NCBI RefSeq assembly: GCF_902153245.2
Contig: NZ_CABFWF030000010.1
Span: 202,560 to 266,559, forward strand
Length of the DNA: 64,000 nucleotides
DNA from: Pseudorhizobium endolithicum
Lineage (GTDB): Bacteria; Pseudomonadota; Alphaproteobacteria; Rhizobiales; Rhizobiaceae
Direction of reading: 5' to 3'
A program made the position numbers and the translations under genes. Shown here piece after piece: positions 35,976 to 45,957 of the stretch. The notes below the pieces were generated by a model. The model was not told the origin of the DNA. It worked only from the letters and a program-made list of their open reading frames with translations, and made no database searches. The stretch's first letter is position 1, and each line of letters opens with the position of its first letter.

Positions 35976-37432
35976 TCGTACTGCTCCCGGTATTTCCGCA
36001 CGACATAGAGGGCCAGCACGTTGAGCCCGAGCGTAAGGACGAAAAGAGTAAGGCCGAGCGCGAAGGCCACCAGCGTCTCGGGACTGGCGAATTCGGTGTC
36101 CCCGGTCAGCTGGCTGACGATCTTCACCGTCACCGTCGTCATGGCCTCGAACGGATTGAGATCGAGCTTGGCGGCCGCGCCGGCACCGAGCACCACGATC
36201 ATGGTCTCACCGATCGCGCGGCTCGCGGCGAGAAGGATCGCGCCGACGATCCCCGGCAGGGCAGCGGGGAGGATCACCCGCCGGATGGTTTCCGATTGTG
36301 TGGCCCCCAGCGCATAGGACCCGTCGCGCATGGCCTGCGGCACGGCATTGATGATGTCGTCCGAAAGGGAACTCACGAACGGAATGATCATCACGCCCAT
36401 GACGAGGCCCGCCGTCAGCACCGACGAGGACGAATTACCCAGCCCCAGCGGCTGGGCGATCCAGTCGCGCAGGAATGGGCCGACGGTGATAAGGGCGAAA
36501 AGGCCGTAGACGATGGTCGGAATGCCGGCCAGGATTTCGATGGCGGGCTTGGCGAAGCTGCGCAGGGAGGGTCCGGCATAATCCGCGAGATAGATAGCGA
36601 TCAGCAGACCGATCGGGACGGCGACCAGAAGCGCCACTAGGGAGATGTAAAGCGTGCCCCAGAGCAGGGGCAGGATGCCAAGTTCCGAACCTCCGCGGAA
36701 CTGCGGGTTCCAGACGGTGGAGAAGAAGAACTCCGAGGCCGGATACATCCTGAAGAAATTGATGGTCTCGAAGACCAGCGAGGCGACAATGCCGGCGGTC
36801 GTCAGAATGGCGATCGTGGAGGATCCGATAAGCAGGGCCTTGACGAAGTTCTCGCTGACATTGCGGGCGCGCATCTTCGGATGAATGCTCCGCAGGGACC
36901 ATATCCCCAGGGTGAGCGCCACACCCAGAACCGCTACGGTCACCGCGAGATTGCCGATGTCGGCGCTCCGGCGATAGGCCTTTGCAGCCTCGAACACTTC
37001 GGCCGGCACGTTTCCGCCGAGAGCAACGCCGACCTCGGCCAGGCGCTTGCGCACATTGGAAGAATCCACCCGGCCATCGTCGAGCGCCTCTTCCGTCAGT
37101 TCCGTCTGCGAGAGGACGGCATCCAGTCCCGCTGCGATTTGACGAACATCGGCCATCACCAGGCTGCGGGCGCCGCCTTCGGGGATGATGCTGTCGGGAA
37201 TCATTCCGTTGACGCGGCTCTCGATCAGGACCGGCTGGACGAAAAGCCAGGCCATCAGCAAGAGCAGAGCAGGCACCGCAACGAACAGCGCAACGGTCTG
37301 GCCGTAGTAGCCGGGAAGCGAGTGGAGCCGAGTCGCAGTGGCCGTGGACGTCGACAAGGCGCGACGTCTGCCAAGGATATAACCGACGGCCGCAAGTGCG
37401 ACGACGACGAGAACGATGCTGCCAACGCTCAT
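35972..37432 (-). CDS. pstC: Phosphate ABC permease PstC (long alphaproteobacterial form)
   Basis: A 486-residue inner-membrane subunit. Helices near 3-20 and 45-68 bracket a short loop; a periplasmic stretch (about 70-150) precedes the permease core with EILAGIPTIVYGLFALITVGPFL and the EAA-type AVPQAMRDGSYALGATQSETIRRVILP loop. It pairs with PstA. It lies 68 bp after pstS, across a strong hairpin that probably lowers its expression relative to the receptor. Confidence 0.94.
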   Translation of the reverse strand: MSVGSIVLVVVALAAVGYILGRRRALSTSTATATRLHSLPGYYGQTVALFVAVPALLLLMAWLFVQPVLIESRVNGMIPDSIIPEGGARSLVMADVRQIAAGLDAVLSQTELTEEALDDGRVDSSNVRKRLAEVGVALGGNVPAEVFEAAKAYRRSADIGNLAVTVAVLGVALTLGIWSLRSIHPKMRARNVSENFVKALLIGSSTIAILTTAGIVASLVFETINFFRMYPASEFFFSTVWNPQFRGGSELGILPLLWGTLYISLVALLVAVPIGLLIAIYLADYAGPSLRSFAKPAIEILAGIPTIVYGLFALITVGPFLRDWIAQPLGLGNSSSSVLTAGLVMGVMIIPFVSSLSDDIINAVPQAMRDGSYALGATQSETIRRVILPAALPGIVGAILLAASRAIGETMIVVLGAGAAAKLDLNPFEAMTTVTVKIVSQLTGDTEFASPETLVAFALGLTLFVLTLGLNVLALYVVRKYREQYE

Positions 37433-37459
37433 CTGGCTTGGAATCCTTTCGGAGGGAAA

Positions 37460-37486
37460 CCGGCGGCGCAGTCATTGCGCCGCCGG
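37460..37486 (-). terminator. Hairpin between pstS and pstC (attenuator or 3' end protector)
   Basis: CCGGCGGCGCA and TGCGCCGCCGG make a perfect 11-bp GC stem with a 5-base loop in the 68-bp gap. On the minus strand only TTT follows, so termination should be partial. Such hairpins commonly let the binding-protein mRNA outnumber the permease mRNA. Confidence 0.7.
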
Positions 37487-37500
37487 CGTCAAGGCGATTG

Positions 37501-38541
37501 TTAGTTCAACGGACCCATCGGGGTGCGGTTCTTAACCGCTTCCTGCGTCTTGGCAAGCTCCGGATCGGAGACCAGGCCATATTCGGCAAGCGGGCCATTC
37601 GGACCAGCCATGTCGTCGGAGACAAAGAACTCGACATATTCCTGCAGGCCAGGGATCACGTCCAGGTGCGCATTCTTGACGTAGAAGTACAGCGGACGGG
37701 AAACCGGGTAGTCGCCCGATGCAATCGTCTCGACGGACGGCGCGACATCGCTCATGGTCGCAACGCGCAGCTTGTCGGTGTTGTTCTGGTAGAAGGACAG
37801 GCCGAAGACGCCGATGCCGTTCTTGTTGGCGTCGATGCGGGCAAGTGTCTCGGTGTAGTCACCGTCGATATCGACCGAAACGCCGTCGGTGCGGAGCTGC
37901 ATGCAGGCCTTCCCAGCCGCTTTCTTGTCGCCATTGTTGGCGGCGGCCTGGGCTTCCATCGTGCCGTTCTCTTCGCAACCGGCGACGATCACCTTCTCGT
38001 CGAAGACTTCGCGGGTGCCGTGCTTGGTGCCCGGGATGAAGGCGAGGATCGGCTGCTCCGGAAGGTCGGCGCGGATCTCGTTCCAGGTCTTGTAGGGATT
38101 GTCCACCAGTTGCCCGTCCTTGACGACCTTCGCAGCAAGCGCCGCGTGCCAGTCGGCCGGGGTGAACTTGTATTCCGGACCGTTGATGTCGGAGGCGAAG
38201 ACGATGCCGTCATAGCCGATGCGGACTTCCTGGATCTCGTTCACGCCGTTGGCCTTGCAGGTGTCGATGTCGGACTGGCTGATGCGCGAGGAGGAGTTGG
38301 CGATGTCGATGGTGTTCTCACCCACGCCTTCGCAAAGCTTCTTGCGGCCGGCGCCCGAACCACCGGACTCCACGACGGGCGTCGGATGGTCGAAGTTCTC
38401 GCCGAAAGCTTCAGCGACGATCGAGGCGTAAGGCAGAACGGTCGAGGAGCCGGCGATCTGGATTTGATCGCGAGCGGCGGCAGCGCCCGTGGTAGCCAGC
38501 ATAAGCGCGACGACAGCGCAGCTTCCAAGATACTTCTTCAT
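37501..38541 (-). CDS. pstS: Periplasmic phosphate-binding protein PstS
   Basis: High-affinity phosphate receptor of the Pst importer. A signal peptide covers about residues 1-23 (ends AAA before RDQIQIAG). Ligand-binding motifs are AGSSTVLPYA near the N terminus, SGGSGAGRKKLCEG and the later PGTKHGTREVF. 346 residues. I chose the ATG at 38541 with GGGGAGA upstream over longer in-frame extensions. A Pho box lies about 65 bp upstream, so it leads a PhoB-activated operon. Confidence 0.96.
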   Translation of the reverse strand: MKKYLGSCAVVALMLATTGAAAARDQIQIAGSSTVLPYASIVAEAFGENFDHPTPVVESGGSGAGRKKLCEGVGENTIDIANSSSRISQSDIDTCKANGVNEIQEVRIGYDGIVFASDINGPEYKFTPADWHAALAAKVVKDGQLVDNPYKTWNEIRADLPEQPILAFIPGTKHGTREVFDEKVIVAGCEENGTMEAQAAANNGDKKAAGKACMQLRTDGVSVDIDGDYTETLARIDANKNGIGVFGLSFYQNNTDKLRVATMSDVAPSVETIASGDYPVSRPLYFYVKNAHLDVIPGLQEYVEFFVSDDMAGPNGPLAEYGLVSDPELAKTQEAVKNRTPMGPLN

Positions 38542-38604
38542 GGATTTTCTCCCCAGAGAATTCGGATCGACGCTTCGGCGTCGGCTCCCCTCTATCGGGC
38601 CTCC

Positions 38605-38622
38605 ATTACAGTTTTGTGACGG
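38605..38622 (-). promoter_or_regulatory. Pho box upstream of pstS
   Basis: On the minus strand CCGTCAC-AAAA-CTGTAAT, two 7-base half sites with a 4-base A spacer, close to the PhoB consensus. It ends about 64 bases before the pstS ATG, and also lies in the region shared with the divergent gene at 38788. Confidence 0.75.
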
Positions 38623-38787
38623 ATTTATAGCACTTCGACCTGCCCTTGGCGCGGGTGAACTCGCTCCGAGGCGCGCACAGCCGCCCGGTGCCTGGGAGAG
38701 ACGCCGCCAACCAATCCTTCCGCATCGGTCTGTGGAACCTGACGCCTCCCTTGGGAATTTCCTTTCCGAACATGGAAGGAACAAAAC

Positions 38788-39282
38788 ATGGCACAGGAAA
38801 ACGAATCTCCCGCCGTCAGCTCGATCAAGAAGGAGCGCGCCACCCAACGGGGCCGCGGCAAGAAGAGCGAACTTCAGGAAGGCCTGGAGGATACCTTTCC
38901 GGCCTCCGATCCGCTTTCGACGACCAGCACCGCAATACCGACCGGCACGACCCGACCGGCCGCGGCACGGCGTGGCGACGGAAGCTGGAGCGCGGAGACT
39001 GTCGGCGACGAATTCCCGCTCGTTGACGAGGCTCTTCGAGCCTCTGAGTCGGAAGACCCCGACCTGCCACTCGAGATCCAGCCCGAAGAGGTGCGAGCCC
39101 TGAGGGCCGAGGTTGCCCGACTAAAGGAGTCCGTCCTGGAACTCGCCTCCGGCACCACGCGGGTCGCGAAGGCACGGGCGCACGACGCGGTTGCGGATGT
39201 CGAGGATCGTATTCGCGAGCAGCCGTGGAAGGCGGTCGGCCTCGCAGCTGCGATCGGCTTCCTCTGCGGGCTCAGAAGATAA
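38788..39282 (+). CDS. DUF883/ElaB-like protein with long polar N-terminus
   Basis: A 164-residue protein. Residues 1-90 are polar and look disordered, with the short conserved-looking GLEDTFPASDP segment. Residues 95-150 form an amphipathic coiled coil (VRALRAEVARLKESVLEL ... VADVEDRIREQPWKAVGLAA), and the end is a short glycine-containing hydrophobic helix plus RR, as in ElaB/YqjD proteins that tether ribosomes or DNA to the membrane. Function here is unknown. AAGGAAC lies before the ATG. Divergent from pstS. Confidence 0.75.
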   Translation: MAQENESPAVSSIKKERATQRGRGKKSELQEGLEDTFPASDPLSTTSTAIPTGTTRPAAARRGDGSWSAETVGDEFPLVDEALRASESEDPDLPLEIQPEEVRALRAEVARLKESVLELASGTTRVAKARAHDAVADVEDRIREQPWKAVGLAAAIGFLCGLRR

Positions 39283-39309
39283 GGGCGCCGACCGGAGGAG
39301 AGAACCACC

Positions 39310-40158
39310 TCACGGCGCAGCAGGCATGGCGCGCTTGTGCGCGGAGGTGCGGTAGGCCGCCAGGATCTTCCGGAGCGACGGCTCCGGAAGATCCTTCCCC
39401 TCCAGGAAGTCATCGATCTCGTCATAGCTGACGCCGTAGACCTCCTCGTCCGGCTTCAGCGGTGTATCCGATTCCAGGTCGGCCGTAGGGACCTTGAACA
39501 CGAGGTCCTGGGGCGCGCCGAGATGGCGGGCGAGCGCGCGCACCCGCCGCTTGTTCAGGCCCGCGAGCGGCAGGATGTCGGCGGCGCCGTCGCCGAACTT
39601 CGTGTAGAAGCCCATCAGCGCCTCGGCCGCATGGTCCGTCCCGATGACGACGCCGCGCGAGGCGCCGGCGAGCGCGAACTGCGCGATCATCCGCTGGCGT
39701 GCCTTGATGTTGCCTAGGTGGAAGTGGAACCGCCCGCCGGAGACGAGATCGTCCGCCTCCCGCCTCACCTCATCCATCATGGCGTCGGCGGCCGGCTTGA
39801 TGTCGATGGTCACCGTGCGGTCGGGCGCAATGACCTGAAGCGATTTCTGCGCGTCCGCTTCATCCGCCTGGGTGCCATAGGGAAGCCTGACGGCAATGAA
39901 TTCAGCGCTGATGCCGCCTGCCCTCAGCCTGTTCGCCGCCTCCTGCGCCAGCAGTCCCGCCGTAAGCGAATCGACGCCGCCGCTGATCCCGAGGACGAGG
40001 CTCCGCAGGGAATGGCGCTTCAGGTAATCCGAAAGGAATGCAATGCGGCGCTCGGCTTCTGCATGCGCATCGAAATCCCTCGTGACGCCGAGGACCCGCA
40101 CGATCTCCGCCTGCTCGTTCAGCAAGTCTTGATGCCCATCTTGCAGCAGCCTGTCCAC
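39310..40158 (-). CDS. nadE: NH3-dependent NAD+ synthetase
   Basis: Amidates nicotinate adenine dinucleotide to NAD+ with ammonia. The N-type ATP pyrophosphatase loop SGGVDS is at 59-64, with later motifs GNIKARQRM and [35 protein letters not shown]. The 282-residue length is that of the ammonia-using form without a glutaminase domain. I chose a GTG start at 40158 because AAGGAGG lies 6 bases before it; the next upstream Met codons lack such a site and add residues without likeness. Confidence 0.92.
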   Translation of the reverse strand: MDRLLQDGHQDLLNEQAEIVRVLGVTRDFDAHAEAERRIAFLSDYLKRHSLRSLVLGISGGVDSLTAGLLAQEAANRLRAGGISAEFIAVRLPYGTQADEADAQKSLQVIAPDRTVTIDIKPAADAMMDEVRREADDLVSGGRFHFHLGNIKARQRMIAQFALAGASRGVVIGTDHAAEALMGFYTKFGDGAADILPLAGLNKRRVRALARHLGAPQDLVFKVPTADLESDTPLKPDEEVYGVSYDEIDDFLEGKDLPEPSLRKILAAYRTSAHKRAMPAAP

Positions 40159-40321
40159 GTGGATCCTCCTTCTCACCATGCTTGGCGGGCCATTCTCATC
40201 ATGGCCCGAGCGACGGACAACAACGCCGCATGGGTTTATGTTCCGCGCCCGGAAGGGACGTCCGTCCGCAGGTCCCGGCAAAGGAGAGGTCTTACAGGAT
40301 AAGGAGAACAGAGGGGGTAAA

Positions 40322-40398
<77 letters not shown>

Positions 40399-40493
40399 AC
40401 CAGCTCTACGAGCAGGATTTCCCTAATCATTCGGCCGCGCCGGTGCAAGCGAAAAATCGCCTTCGGCAAGATTTGCAGGCGCCCGTCCCGATC

Positions 40494-40688
40494 TCAGGCG
40501 AAGCTCTGCGGCAGGCCGTCGAGCTTGCGGGCCAGGGAATAGTCGCGGCCATAGGATGTGCGGAAATTGCGGTCGCTTTCGTTCGCCATATCCTTGGCGG
40601 CAAGGACCGGAAACAGACCGTCCGGATAGGTGCCGGTCGCCGGCTGGCTGTCGCTGGACAGAAGTGACGTGAGAAGCTTCCAGATCAT
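40494..40688 (-). CDS. Small hypothetical protein (64 residues)
   Basis: I do not recognise a family. The product begins with a short hydrophobic-basic helix (MIWKLLTSLLSS) and continues with polar, Ser/Asp-rich sequence containing NFRTSYGRDYSLARKLDGLP. The ATG at 40688 is preceded by GGAGGACGG, a good ribosome site, which is the main support for translation. It lies 95 bp upstream of tRNA-Pro on the same strand. Confidence 0.5.
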   Translation of the reverse strand: MIWKLLTSLLSSDSQPATGTYPDGLFPVLAAKDMANESDRNFRTSYGRDYSLARKLDGLPQSFA

Positions 40689-40829
40689 GAACCGTCCTCC
40701 AAACACCCCGCAATAACGGAGCATCCTCCCTACCGGTTCCCACCTTCTCAAGACTTTGTTTACGAAGATTTTACGACACCGGCGGCGACCCGCCGATGTC
40801 TCTCCGGCCTCGATCGGCCGATCTTACCG

Positions 40830-41237
40830 TCAGTAAGGCGAATAGCACTGGCGACGCGGTCCGTTATAGGGCTGGAAGGTGTTATCAGAAGCCCGGTAGG
40901 AACGATAGCGGGCATAGCACCAGCGGACATGGGCACTGCTGCCGCCGTAGTAACGGGGCTGCTGCTGGGCTGCGAGAGCGCCGCCGATAATGGCTCCGGC
41001 CGCGAGACCACCGATGATCGCGCCTGCATTGCCATGGCGATGACGGTAGTGGCGGTGACGGTAGTGGCGATGGCCACGCCAGTGGCGGTGCCTGTAGTGG
41101 CGATGCCTGTACTGGACCTGCTGGACGTCCTGCACTGTCTCCGCCTTGACGACCGGCGCGGACGGGAAGGCCTGGGCAGGCACGGTGCCTGATACCGCGG
41201 TCGCAAGCGAAATTAGGATAACTGCGAACTTTTTCAT
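40830..41237 (-). CDS. BA14K-family secreted protein with His/Arg repeats
   Basis: A 135-residue protein. A signal peptide covers about residues 1-23 (ends PAQA before FPSAP). The middle has five YRHRH-type repeats (about 43-68) giving a strongly basic stretch, followed by a glycine/alanine-rich hydrophobic helix ([17 protein letters not shown]) and the C-terminal BA14K-like module [31 protein letters not shown]14K of Brucella is an immunoreactive, lectin-like protein; here the role is unknown. GAGG precedes the ATG. Confidence 0.88.
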   Translation of the reverse strand: MKKFAVILISLATAVSGTVPAQAFPSAPVVKAETVQDVQQVQYRHRHYRHRHWRGHRHYRHRHYRHRHGNAGAIIGGLAAGAIIGGALAAQQQPRYYGGSSAHVRWCYARYRSYRASDNTFQPYNGPRRQCYSPY

Positions 41238-41333
41238 GTTTCCTCACCTCGTTTATTCGTCCCTCGGCAAGAGGTTCCGCCTTGCCGCCTGAACCAGAGG
41301 TGAACAACGCCTCCGACGAAGGAAGGTTGCGTT

Positions 41334-41870
41334 TCAGCGCACCTGATCGAGCAGACGCTTGCATTCCAGAAGGTCGAAAAGCGCCTCCTGCAGCAGTGCC
41401 CGATCCTCCTTGCCGATACTGCCCTTGCCGACGGATACCTCCGGCACGTCGCCTTCCCCGCTCGAACCGAAACCGAAGAAGCGCCCGCTCGGCTTTGCCT
41501 TCGGCCGCCCAACGACCTGATCCTCTTCCGCAGAACCGACTTTCGGCTCGGCATGCTTCTCGCTGCCGGCGGCCATGATGGCGTCGACGGTCGCAACATC
41601 GCCGGAGGCGATCGCCGACACGAACTTGTTGCCGTTGGTCTTCAGAAGCTTCTGTACGCCCTTGATGGTGTAGCCGTGGTCATAGAGCAGGTGCCGGATG
41701 CCCTTGAGGAGGTCGACATCCTCGGGGCGGTAGTAGCGGCGCCCGCCGCCGCGTTTCATCGGCTTGATCTGCGGGAACCGCGTCTCCCAGAAGCGCAGCA
41801 CGTGCTGCGGTAGGTCCAGGTCCTCGGCGACCTCGCTGATGGTGCGGAAAGCGTCCGGGCTTTTGTCCAC
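41334..41870 (-). CDS. MerR-family transcriptional regulator
   Basis: A 178-residue protein. The N-terminal winged HTH ([31 protein letters not shown] ... [34 protein letters not shown], about 10-82) is MerR-like. It lacks Cys ligands for metal sensing, and the rest is a polar linker and a short C-terminal helix. In rhizobia this gene sits just downstream of ihfA; the target is unknown. The ATG at 41870 is 142 bp after ihfA. Confidence 0.88.
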   Translation of the reverse strand: MDKSPDAFRTISEVAEDLDLPQHVLRFWETRFPQIKPMKRGGGRRYYRPEDVDLLKGIRHLLYDHGYTIKGVQKLLKTNGNKFVSAIASGDVATVDAIMAAGSEKHAEPKVGSAEEDQVVGRPKAKPSGRFFGFGSSGEGDVPEVSVGKGSIGKEDRALLQEALFDLLECKRLLDQVR

Positions 41871-42012
41871 GTCAATCTCCCACAGGCGAGCATCATGCCC
41901 GCAAACGTGCCGTCATTCGCCATCGGTGACGGCAGGGCACGAATCGTCATTATTTCAGCGATGTACCCGCTGAAATTCAAGTAGGCCTGCAGGATTTGAA
42001 CAGGTGAATGCG

Positions 42013-42351
42013 TCAGGCCGCCGGCACGGGCGGCTTCTGCTTCAGTTTGCGGGCATTGTGGGCGCGCAGGATTCGCTGCTTCAGTACGTTGGATGCCTTG
42101 AAGGTCATCACCCGCCGCGGCGAGATCGGCACTTCCTCGCCGGTCTTGGGATTGCGGCCGATCCGCTCGTTCTTGGAACGCACCTGGAAGGTGGCGAAGG
42201 AGGAGAGCTTCACAGTCTCGCCGCGCACGATCGCGTTGCAGATCTCATCGATGATCGTTTCCACCAGCTCGGCAGACTCCGTTCGCGAAAGCCCGACCTT
42301 GCGGAACACCGATTCCGCCAGATCCGCCCGTGTCACTGTCTTTCCGGCCAT
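42013..42351 (-). CDS. ihfA: Integration host factor subunit alpha
   Basis: Sequence-specific DNA-bending protein that acts as a heterodimer with IhfB. 112 residues starting at 42351 ([16 protein letters not shown]), with GGGG before the ATG; a Met 6 codons upstream is less supported. Key features are the DNA-contact arm [23 protein letters not shown], with the intercalating Pro. The C-terminal tail is longer than in E. coli, as usual in rhizobia. It lies 126 bp downstream of fabH, before a merR gene. Confidence 0.96.
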   Translation of the reverse strand: MAGKTVTRADLAESVFRKVGLSRTESAELVETIIDEICNAIVRGETVKLSSFATFQVRSKNERIGRNPKTGEEVPISPRRVMTFKASNVLKQRILRAHNARKLKQKPPVPAA

Positions 42352-42477
42352 GATCCCCGCCCAGTTCACCTGTCGTCTGAAAGCTGGACGAGAGTATTTT
42401 GGTTAATCGCCAGGGTCAAGCTCTACTGCAAAATCAGCAGCTTCCGGCCGTGTCCTGCAAGGTACACTTCGCCGGCA

Positions 42478-43449
42478 CTACCACCGGACGAGGACTGCGC
42501 CCCATGTGAACCCTCCGCCCATGGCTTCCAGCATCACGAGGTCGCCCTTCTTGATGCGGCCGTCATCGAGCGCGACGGACAGCGCGAGAGGGATGGAGGC
42601 GGCCGAGGTGTTCCCGTGCAGGTCCACCGTCACGACGACCTTTTCGGACGGAATTCCGAGTTTCTTGGCGGAGCCGTCGATGATGCGGCGGTTCGCCTGA
42701 TGGGGCACCAGCCAGTCGAGATCGTCCGCGGTGGTTCCGGTCGCATGGAATGCCGCCTCGATCACGTCGGTGATCATACCCACAGCATGCTTGAAGACCT
42801 CCCGGCCCTCCATCCGCAGATGGCCGACGGTGCCGGTCGTCGACGGGCCGCCGTCGACATAGAGTTTTTCCTTGTGCGTTCCGTCGGATCTGAGATGAGA
42901 GGTGAGGACGCCGCGATCGGCGATCGTGCCCTCGCCTTGAGCCGCTTCGAGAATGAGCGCTCCCGCGCCGTCTCCGAACAATACGCAGGTGGTGCGGTCC
43001 TTCCAGTCCAGGATGCGCGAGAAGGTTTCCGCGCCGATCACCAGCACCCGCCTGGCCATCCCGCCGCGGATATACATGTCCGCCGTCGCCATGGCATAGA
43101 CGAAGCCGGAGCAGACCGCCTGCATGTCGAAGGCGAAGCCGTGCGTCATGCCGAGGCGGTTCTGGATGTTTACCGCGGTCGCGGGGAACGTGTTGTCGGG
43201 CGTCGAGGTGGCAACCAGGATCATGTCGATGTCGTCCGGCGTCAACCCGGCCTTGTCGAGGGCGGCACGGGCGGCCGCTTCGCCGAGCGAGGCCGTCGTT
43301 TCACCCTCGCCGGCAATGTAACGCTGGCGGATACCCGTCCGCTGGACGATCCATTCGTCCGACGTCTCGACGATGCCCTCCAATTCGCGATTGGCAACAA
43401 CGCGCTTGGGCAGGGCTGCCCCGTAACCGCGAACCACTGAACGGATCAT
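42478..43449 (-). CDS. fabH: 3-oxoacyl-ACP synthase III
   Basis: Condenses acetyl-CoA with malonyl-ACP to start fatty-acid synthesis. Catalytic triad Cys113 (QAVCSGF), His250 (PHQANRR) and Asn280 (GNTSAAS) is present at normal spacing, and the oxyanion GGGFTWGA end is intact. The ATG at 43449 (MIRSVVRG) gives 323 residues; a GTG 3 codons upstream is the alternative. It is 18 bp downstream of plsX in the conserved plsX-fabH-ihfA order. Confidence 0.97.
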   Translation of the reverse strand: MIRSVVRGYGAALPKRVVANRELEGIVETSDEWIVQRTGIRQRYIAGEGETTASLGEAAARAALDKAGLTPDDIDMILVATSTPDNTFPATAVNIQNRLGMTHGFAFDMQAVCSGFVYAMATADMYIRGGMARRVLVIGAETFSRILDWKDRTTCVLFGDGAGALILEAAQGEGTIADRGVLTSHLRSDGTHKEKLYVDGGPSTTGTVGHLRMEGREVFKHAVGMITDVIEAAFHATGTTADDLDWLVPHQANRRIIDGSAKKLGIPSEKVVVTVDLHGNTSAASIPLALSVALDDGRIKKGDLVMLEAMGGGFTWGAVLVRW

Positions 43450-43467
43450 GCTGTTCACATCCTGTCG

Positions 43468-44514
43468 TCAGGCCGCCTCGGGGCCAGCCGGCGGCTGGCG
43501 TCGGGCATGATAGATTCTCAAATCTTCGGCGATCTTTTCGGTCAGCCGGTTGCGGGCCATGTCGTAGCCGACGTCGATCGCCGCAGCGAATCCTTCCGCA
43601 TCAGTGCCGCCATGGCTCTTGATGACGATGCCGTTGAGGCCGAGGAACACGCCGCCGTTGACCTTGCGGGGGTCCATCTTCTCGCGCAGCCGGTCGAAGG
43701 CGGCCTTGGCAAGAAGGTATCCCATCTTGGCAAGGAAGGTACGCGACATAGCCTCGCGAAGCAGCTGGGCGATCTGCCGGGCGGTACCTTCTGCAGCCTT
43801 CAGCGCGATATTGCCGGTGAAGCCTTCCGTCACGACCACGTCCACGGTTCCCTTGCCGATATCGTCGCCCTCGACGAAGCCGTGATAGGAAATCGTGGCG
43901 AGGTTCGCCTCGCGGATCAGCCGGCCGGCCTCCCTGACTTCCTCAAGGCCCTTGACCTCCTCCACGCCGACATTGAGAAGGCCGACGGTCGGACGATCGA
44001 CCTCGAACAGGGCCCGCGCCATGGCACCGCCCATCAGGGCGAAGTCCATCAGCTGCTGGGCATCGGCGCCGATGGTCGCGCCGATGTCGAGAACGATGCT
44101 TTCGCCTTTCAGCGTGGGCCAGATGCCGGCAATGGCGGGCCGCTCCACATGGGCCATCGTGCGCAGACAGAACTTCGCCATGGCCATCAGCGCCCCGGTG
44201 TTGCCGGCGGAGACGGCAACGTCGGCCTCGCCGAGCTTCACCGCCTCGATCGAGCGCCACATGGTCGAGACGTATCGGCCTCGCCTCAAGGCCTGGCTCG
44301 GCTTCTCGTCCATGCCGACGGCCAGCTCGCAGTCATGGAAGACGGAACGCTCCCGCAGCTTCGGATATTTCTGCAGGTAGGGCTCGCACTGGGCCTTGAG
44401 GCCGTAGAGCACGAACGTGACGTCAGGGTGTCGTTCCAGTGCCTTCGCCGCACCGGCGATGACGACCTCGGGGCCGTAATCGCCTCCCATGACATCAACA
44501 GATATTCTGATCAC
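43468..44514 (-). CDS. plsX: Phosphate acyltransferase PlsX
   Basis: Peripheral membrane enzyme that makes acyl-phosphate from acyl-ACP for phospholipid synthesis. Family motifs: [19 protein letters not shown] at the N terminus, [33 protein letters not shown] and the late [22 protein letters not shown]. The proposed GTG start at 44514 begins two residues before the conserved RISVDVMGG; the open frame upstream lacks likeness. 348 residues. Confidence 0.95.
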   Translation of the reverse strand: MIRISVDVMGGDYGPEVVIAGAAKALERHPDVTFVLYGLKAQCEPYLQKYPKLRERSVFHDCELAVGMDEKPSQALRRGRYVSTMWRSIEAVKLGEADVAVSAGNTGALMAMAKFCLRTMAHVERPAIAGIWPTLKGESIVLDIGATIGADAQQLMDFALMGGAMARALFEVDRPTVGLLNVGVEEVKGLEEVREAGRLIREANLATISYHGFVEGDDIGKGTVDVVVTEGFTGNIALKAAEGTARQIAQLLREAMSRTFLAKMGYLLAKAAFDRLREKMDPRKVNGGVFLGLNGIVIKSHGGTDAEGFAAAIDVGYDMARNRLTEKIAEDLRIYHARRQPPAGPEAA

Positions 44515-44610
44515 GCGTCGCTGATCCTCTTGCTTCGCCGCAGGGGCGAAAATCGGAGCCAAAATAATGGTTCTGGCGGTGCTTACAACCCAACGGGGTC
44601 GATTTCCATC

Positions 44611-45180
44611 CTAGTCTTGCTTTTTCCAGTCCTTCAGGACGGCAAAGGGAGAAGGCTTGGCCTCATCCGTGGAAGGGTCGCCTTCGACGTGATCGGCGAA
44701 CTCGGCGCTCGCTTTGCGCGGATAGGGATCAATCGCCAGGGCGGCGATTTCCGCAACCACCTCGCCCGCATCGATGGTGTCGCCCGTGAAGGTTTCGGGC
44801 AGATCCGGTCCCTCCGGATCGAGCACCATTTCCGACGTCTCGCTCAGGACGAGACGGGCAAGCTTGGAGCCTTCGGGGACGAAGATCTGCTCGAAGCTTT
44901 CGTCGATCCTGGAAAGGACCGGTTCAAGCGTCACCACGCAGGCCTGCTCGATTTCCGCCTCCACGCGCCCCTTGACGCGCACCCCGTCCTTCTTCCAGCG
45001 CGCAATCTGAAGGTCCGCCGTCAGGGATTTGACGTCCAGAACCTGCCAGAGATCAGCAAGCGCCTTGAGTTCGCGCGATCCCGCCTCGACATGCACGGTG
45101 ACCGGATTGGCCGAAACATGGCCGACCCGGACGGGATAGGAGAAGGGAGGCGTGTCGCCCCCATGATGATGATCCTTCAT
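44611..45180 (-). CDS. DUF177 (YceD-like) protein
   Basis: A 189-residue acidic protein of the DUF177 family, often encoded before rpmF or plsX and linked with 23S rRNA or fatty-acid gene expression. Family features are ACVVTLEPVLSRIDESFEQIFVPEG in the middle and the acidic PDLPETFTGDTIDAGEVVAEIAALAIDPYPRK stretch; the Cys in ACVVTLEP is typical. rpmF is not between it and plsX here. ATG at 45180, 7 bases after the stop of the chaperone gene. Confidence 0.88.
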   Translation of the reverse strand: MKDHHHGGDTPPFSYPVRVGHVSANPVTVHVEAGSRELKALADLWQVLDVKSLTADLQIARWKKDGVRVKGRVEAEIEQACVVTLEPVLSRIDESFEQIFVPEGSKLARLVLSETSEMVLDPEGPDLPETFTGDTIDAGEVVAEIAALAIDPYPRKASAEFADHVEGDPSTDEAKPSPFAVLKDWKKQD

Positions 45181-45187
45181 GTCGTCC

Positions 45188-45724
45188 TCACTTGCCGGGC
45201 GGCGGCAAAAGGGCAGCGCCACGGGCGATTTCGTCTTCGGTGACCTCCGCCAGGAGTTCCTCCGCGCGGATCATCCAAGCGGCAAGCCCGTCCATCGACG
45301 GCGTGTCGGCCGCTTCCGGACGGATGTTCCGCGCCAGGGCCAGAGAGAGCGCCTCCCGGTCTCCGGCATCCAGTGCCGCCGCATAGCTTTCCAGGCGGCC
45401 ATAGAACATGCCGGCGAGCTTCTTCATCCGCTTCGGCACGCCCTGGTCGCCGATGCCGAGCTCCCGAATCGAGTGATCGATGTCCTGGAAGAAGGCATCG
45501 ACGATCTCCTGCGCCAGTTCCTGGCCGCTGACGCCGGATTTCGCCGTACGGCGGAAAAACAGGATCATGGCGATCGACAGCATCTCGAACCTGCCCATCA
45601 CCGTATCCGGGACGCCGAGATCGATATAAAAGAAGGGGTCGCGCGCAGCCGATGTCAAGGAAGCGTACTGGCGGTCGACGATCGGCTGGTTTTGCTTTTT
45701 CTTCCTGAACAGGCCGAAGATCAT
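45188..45724 (-). CDS. Ubiquinol-cytochrome c chaperone (CBP3/UQCC1-like)
   Basis: A 178-residue protein related to the mitochondrial assembly factor CBP3, which helps cytochrome b synthesis and assembly into the bc1 complex. Characteristic stretch: FYIDLGVPDTVMGRFEMLSIAMILFFRR, followed by GVPKRMKKLAGMFYGRLESYAAAL. The start at 45724 (MIFGLFRKKK) is the first Met with family likeness. It forms a pair with the DUF177 gene downstream and is divergent from bamE. Confidence 0.9.
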   Translation of the reverse strand: MIFGLFRKKKQNQPIVDRQYASLTSAARDPFFYIDLGVPDTVMGRFEMLSIAMILFFRRTAKSGVSGQELAQEIVDAFFQDIDHSIRELGIGDQGVPKRMKKLAGMFYGRLESYAAALDAGDREALSLALARNIRPEAADTPSMDGLAAWMIRAEELLAEVTEDEIARGAALLPPPGK

Positions 45725-45957
45725 CAGAACTCTCGCGGTTGGTCTCCATCTGTTGCATGGAAACGAAAGCTGGTTTACCGAAGCATTCACGAATTGCAAC
45801 GTCGTTGCGCATATCTTCGGCGGCGGGAGAGGTTCCGGCTTGGGGGTCGGGCACGCCCTTCTCCCCGGAATAGCCACAATGATATGGACAGCAGACAAAG
45901 GCGAAGGCCGCAAGTTCGAATGTCGGAAAGCCTCAGAGGCGGGTGTTAAGGTCTGAA

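Noticed and set aside
41038..41125. Short tandem repeats (possible CRISPR or VNTR)
   Set aside because: They are the codons of YRHRH repeats within the BA14K-like protein; no spacers.
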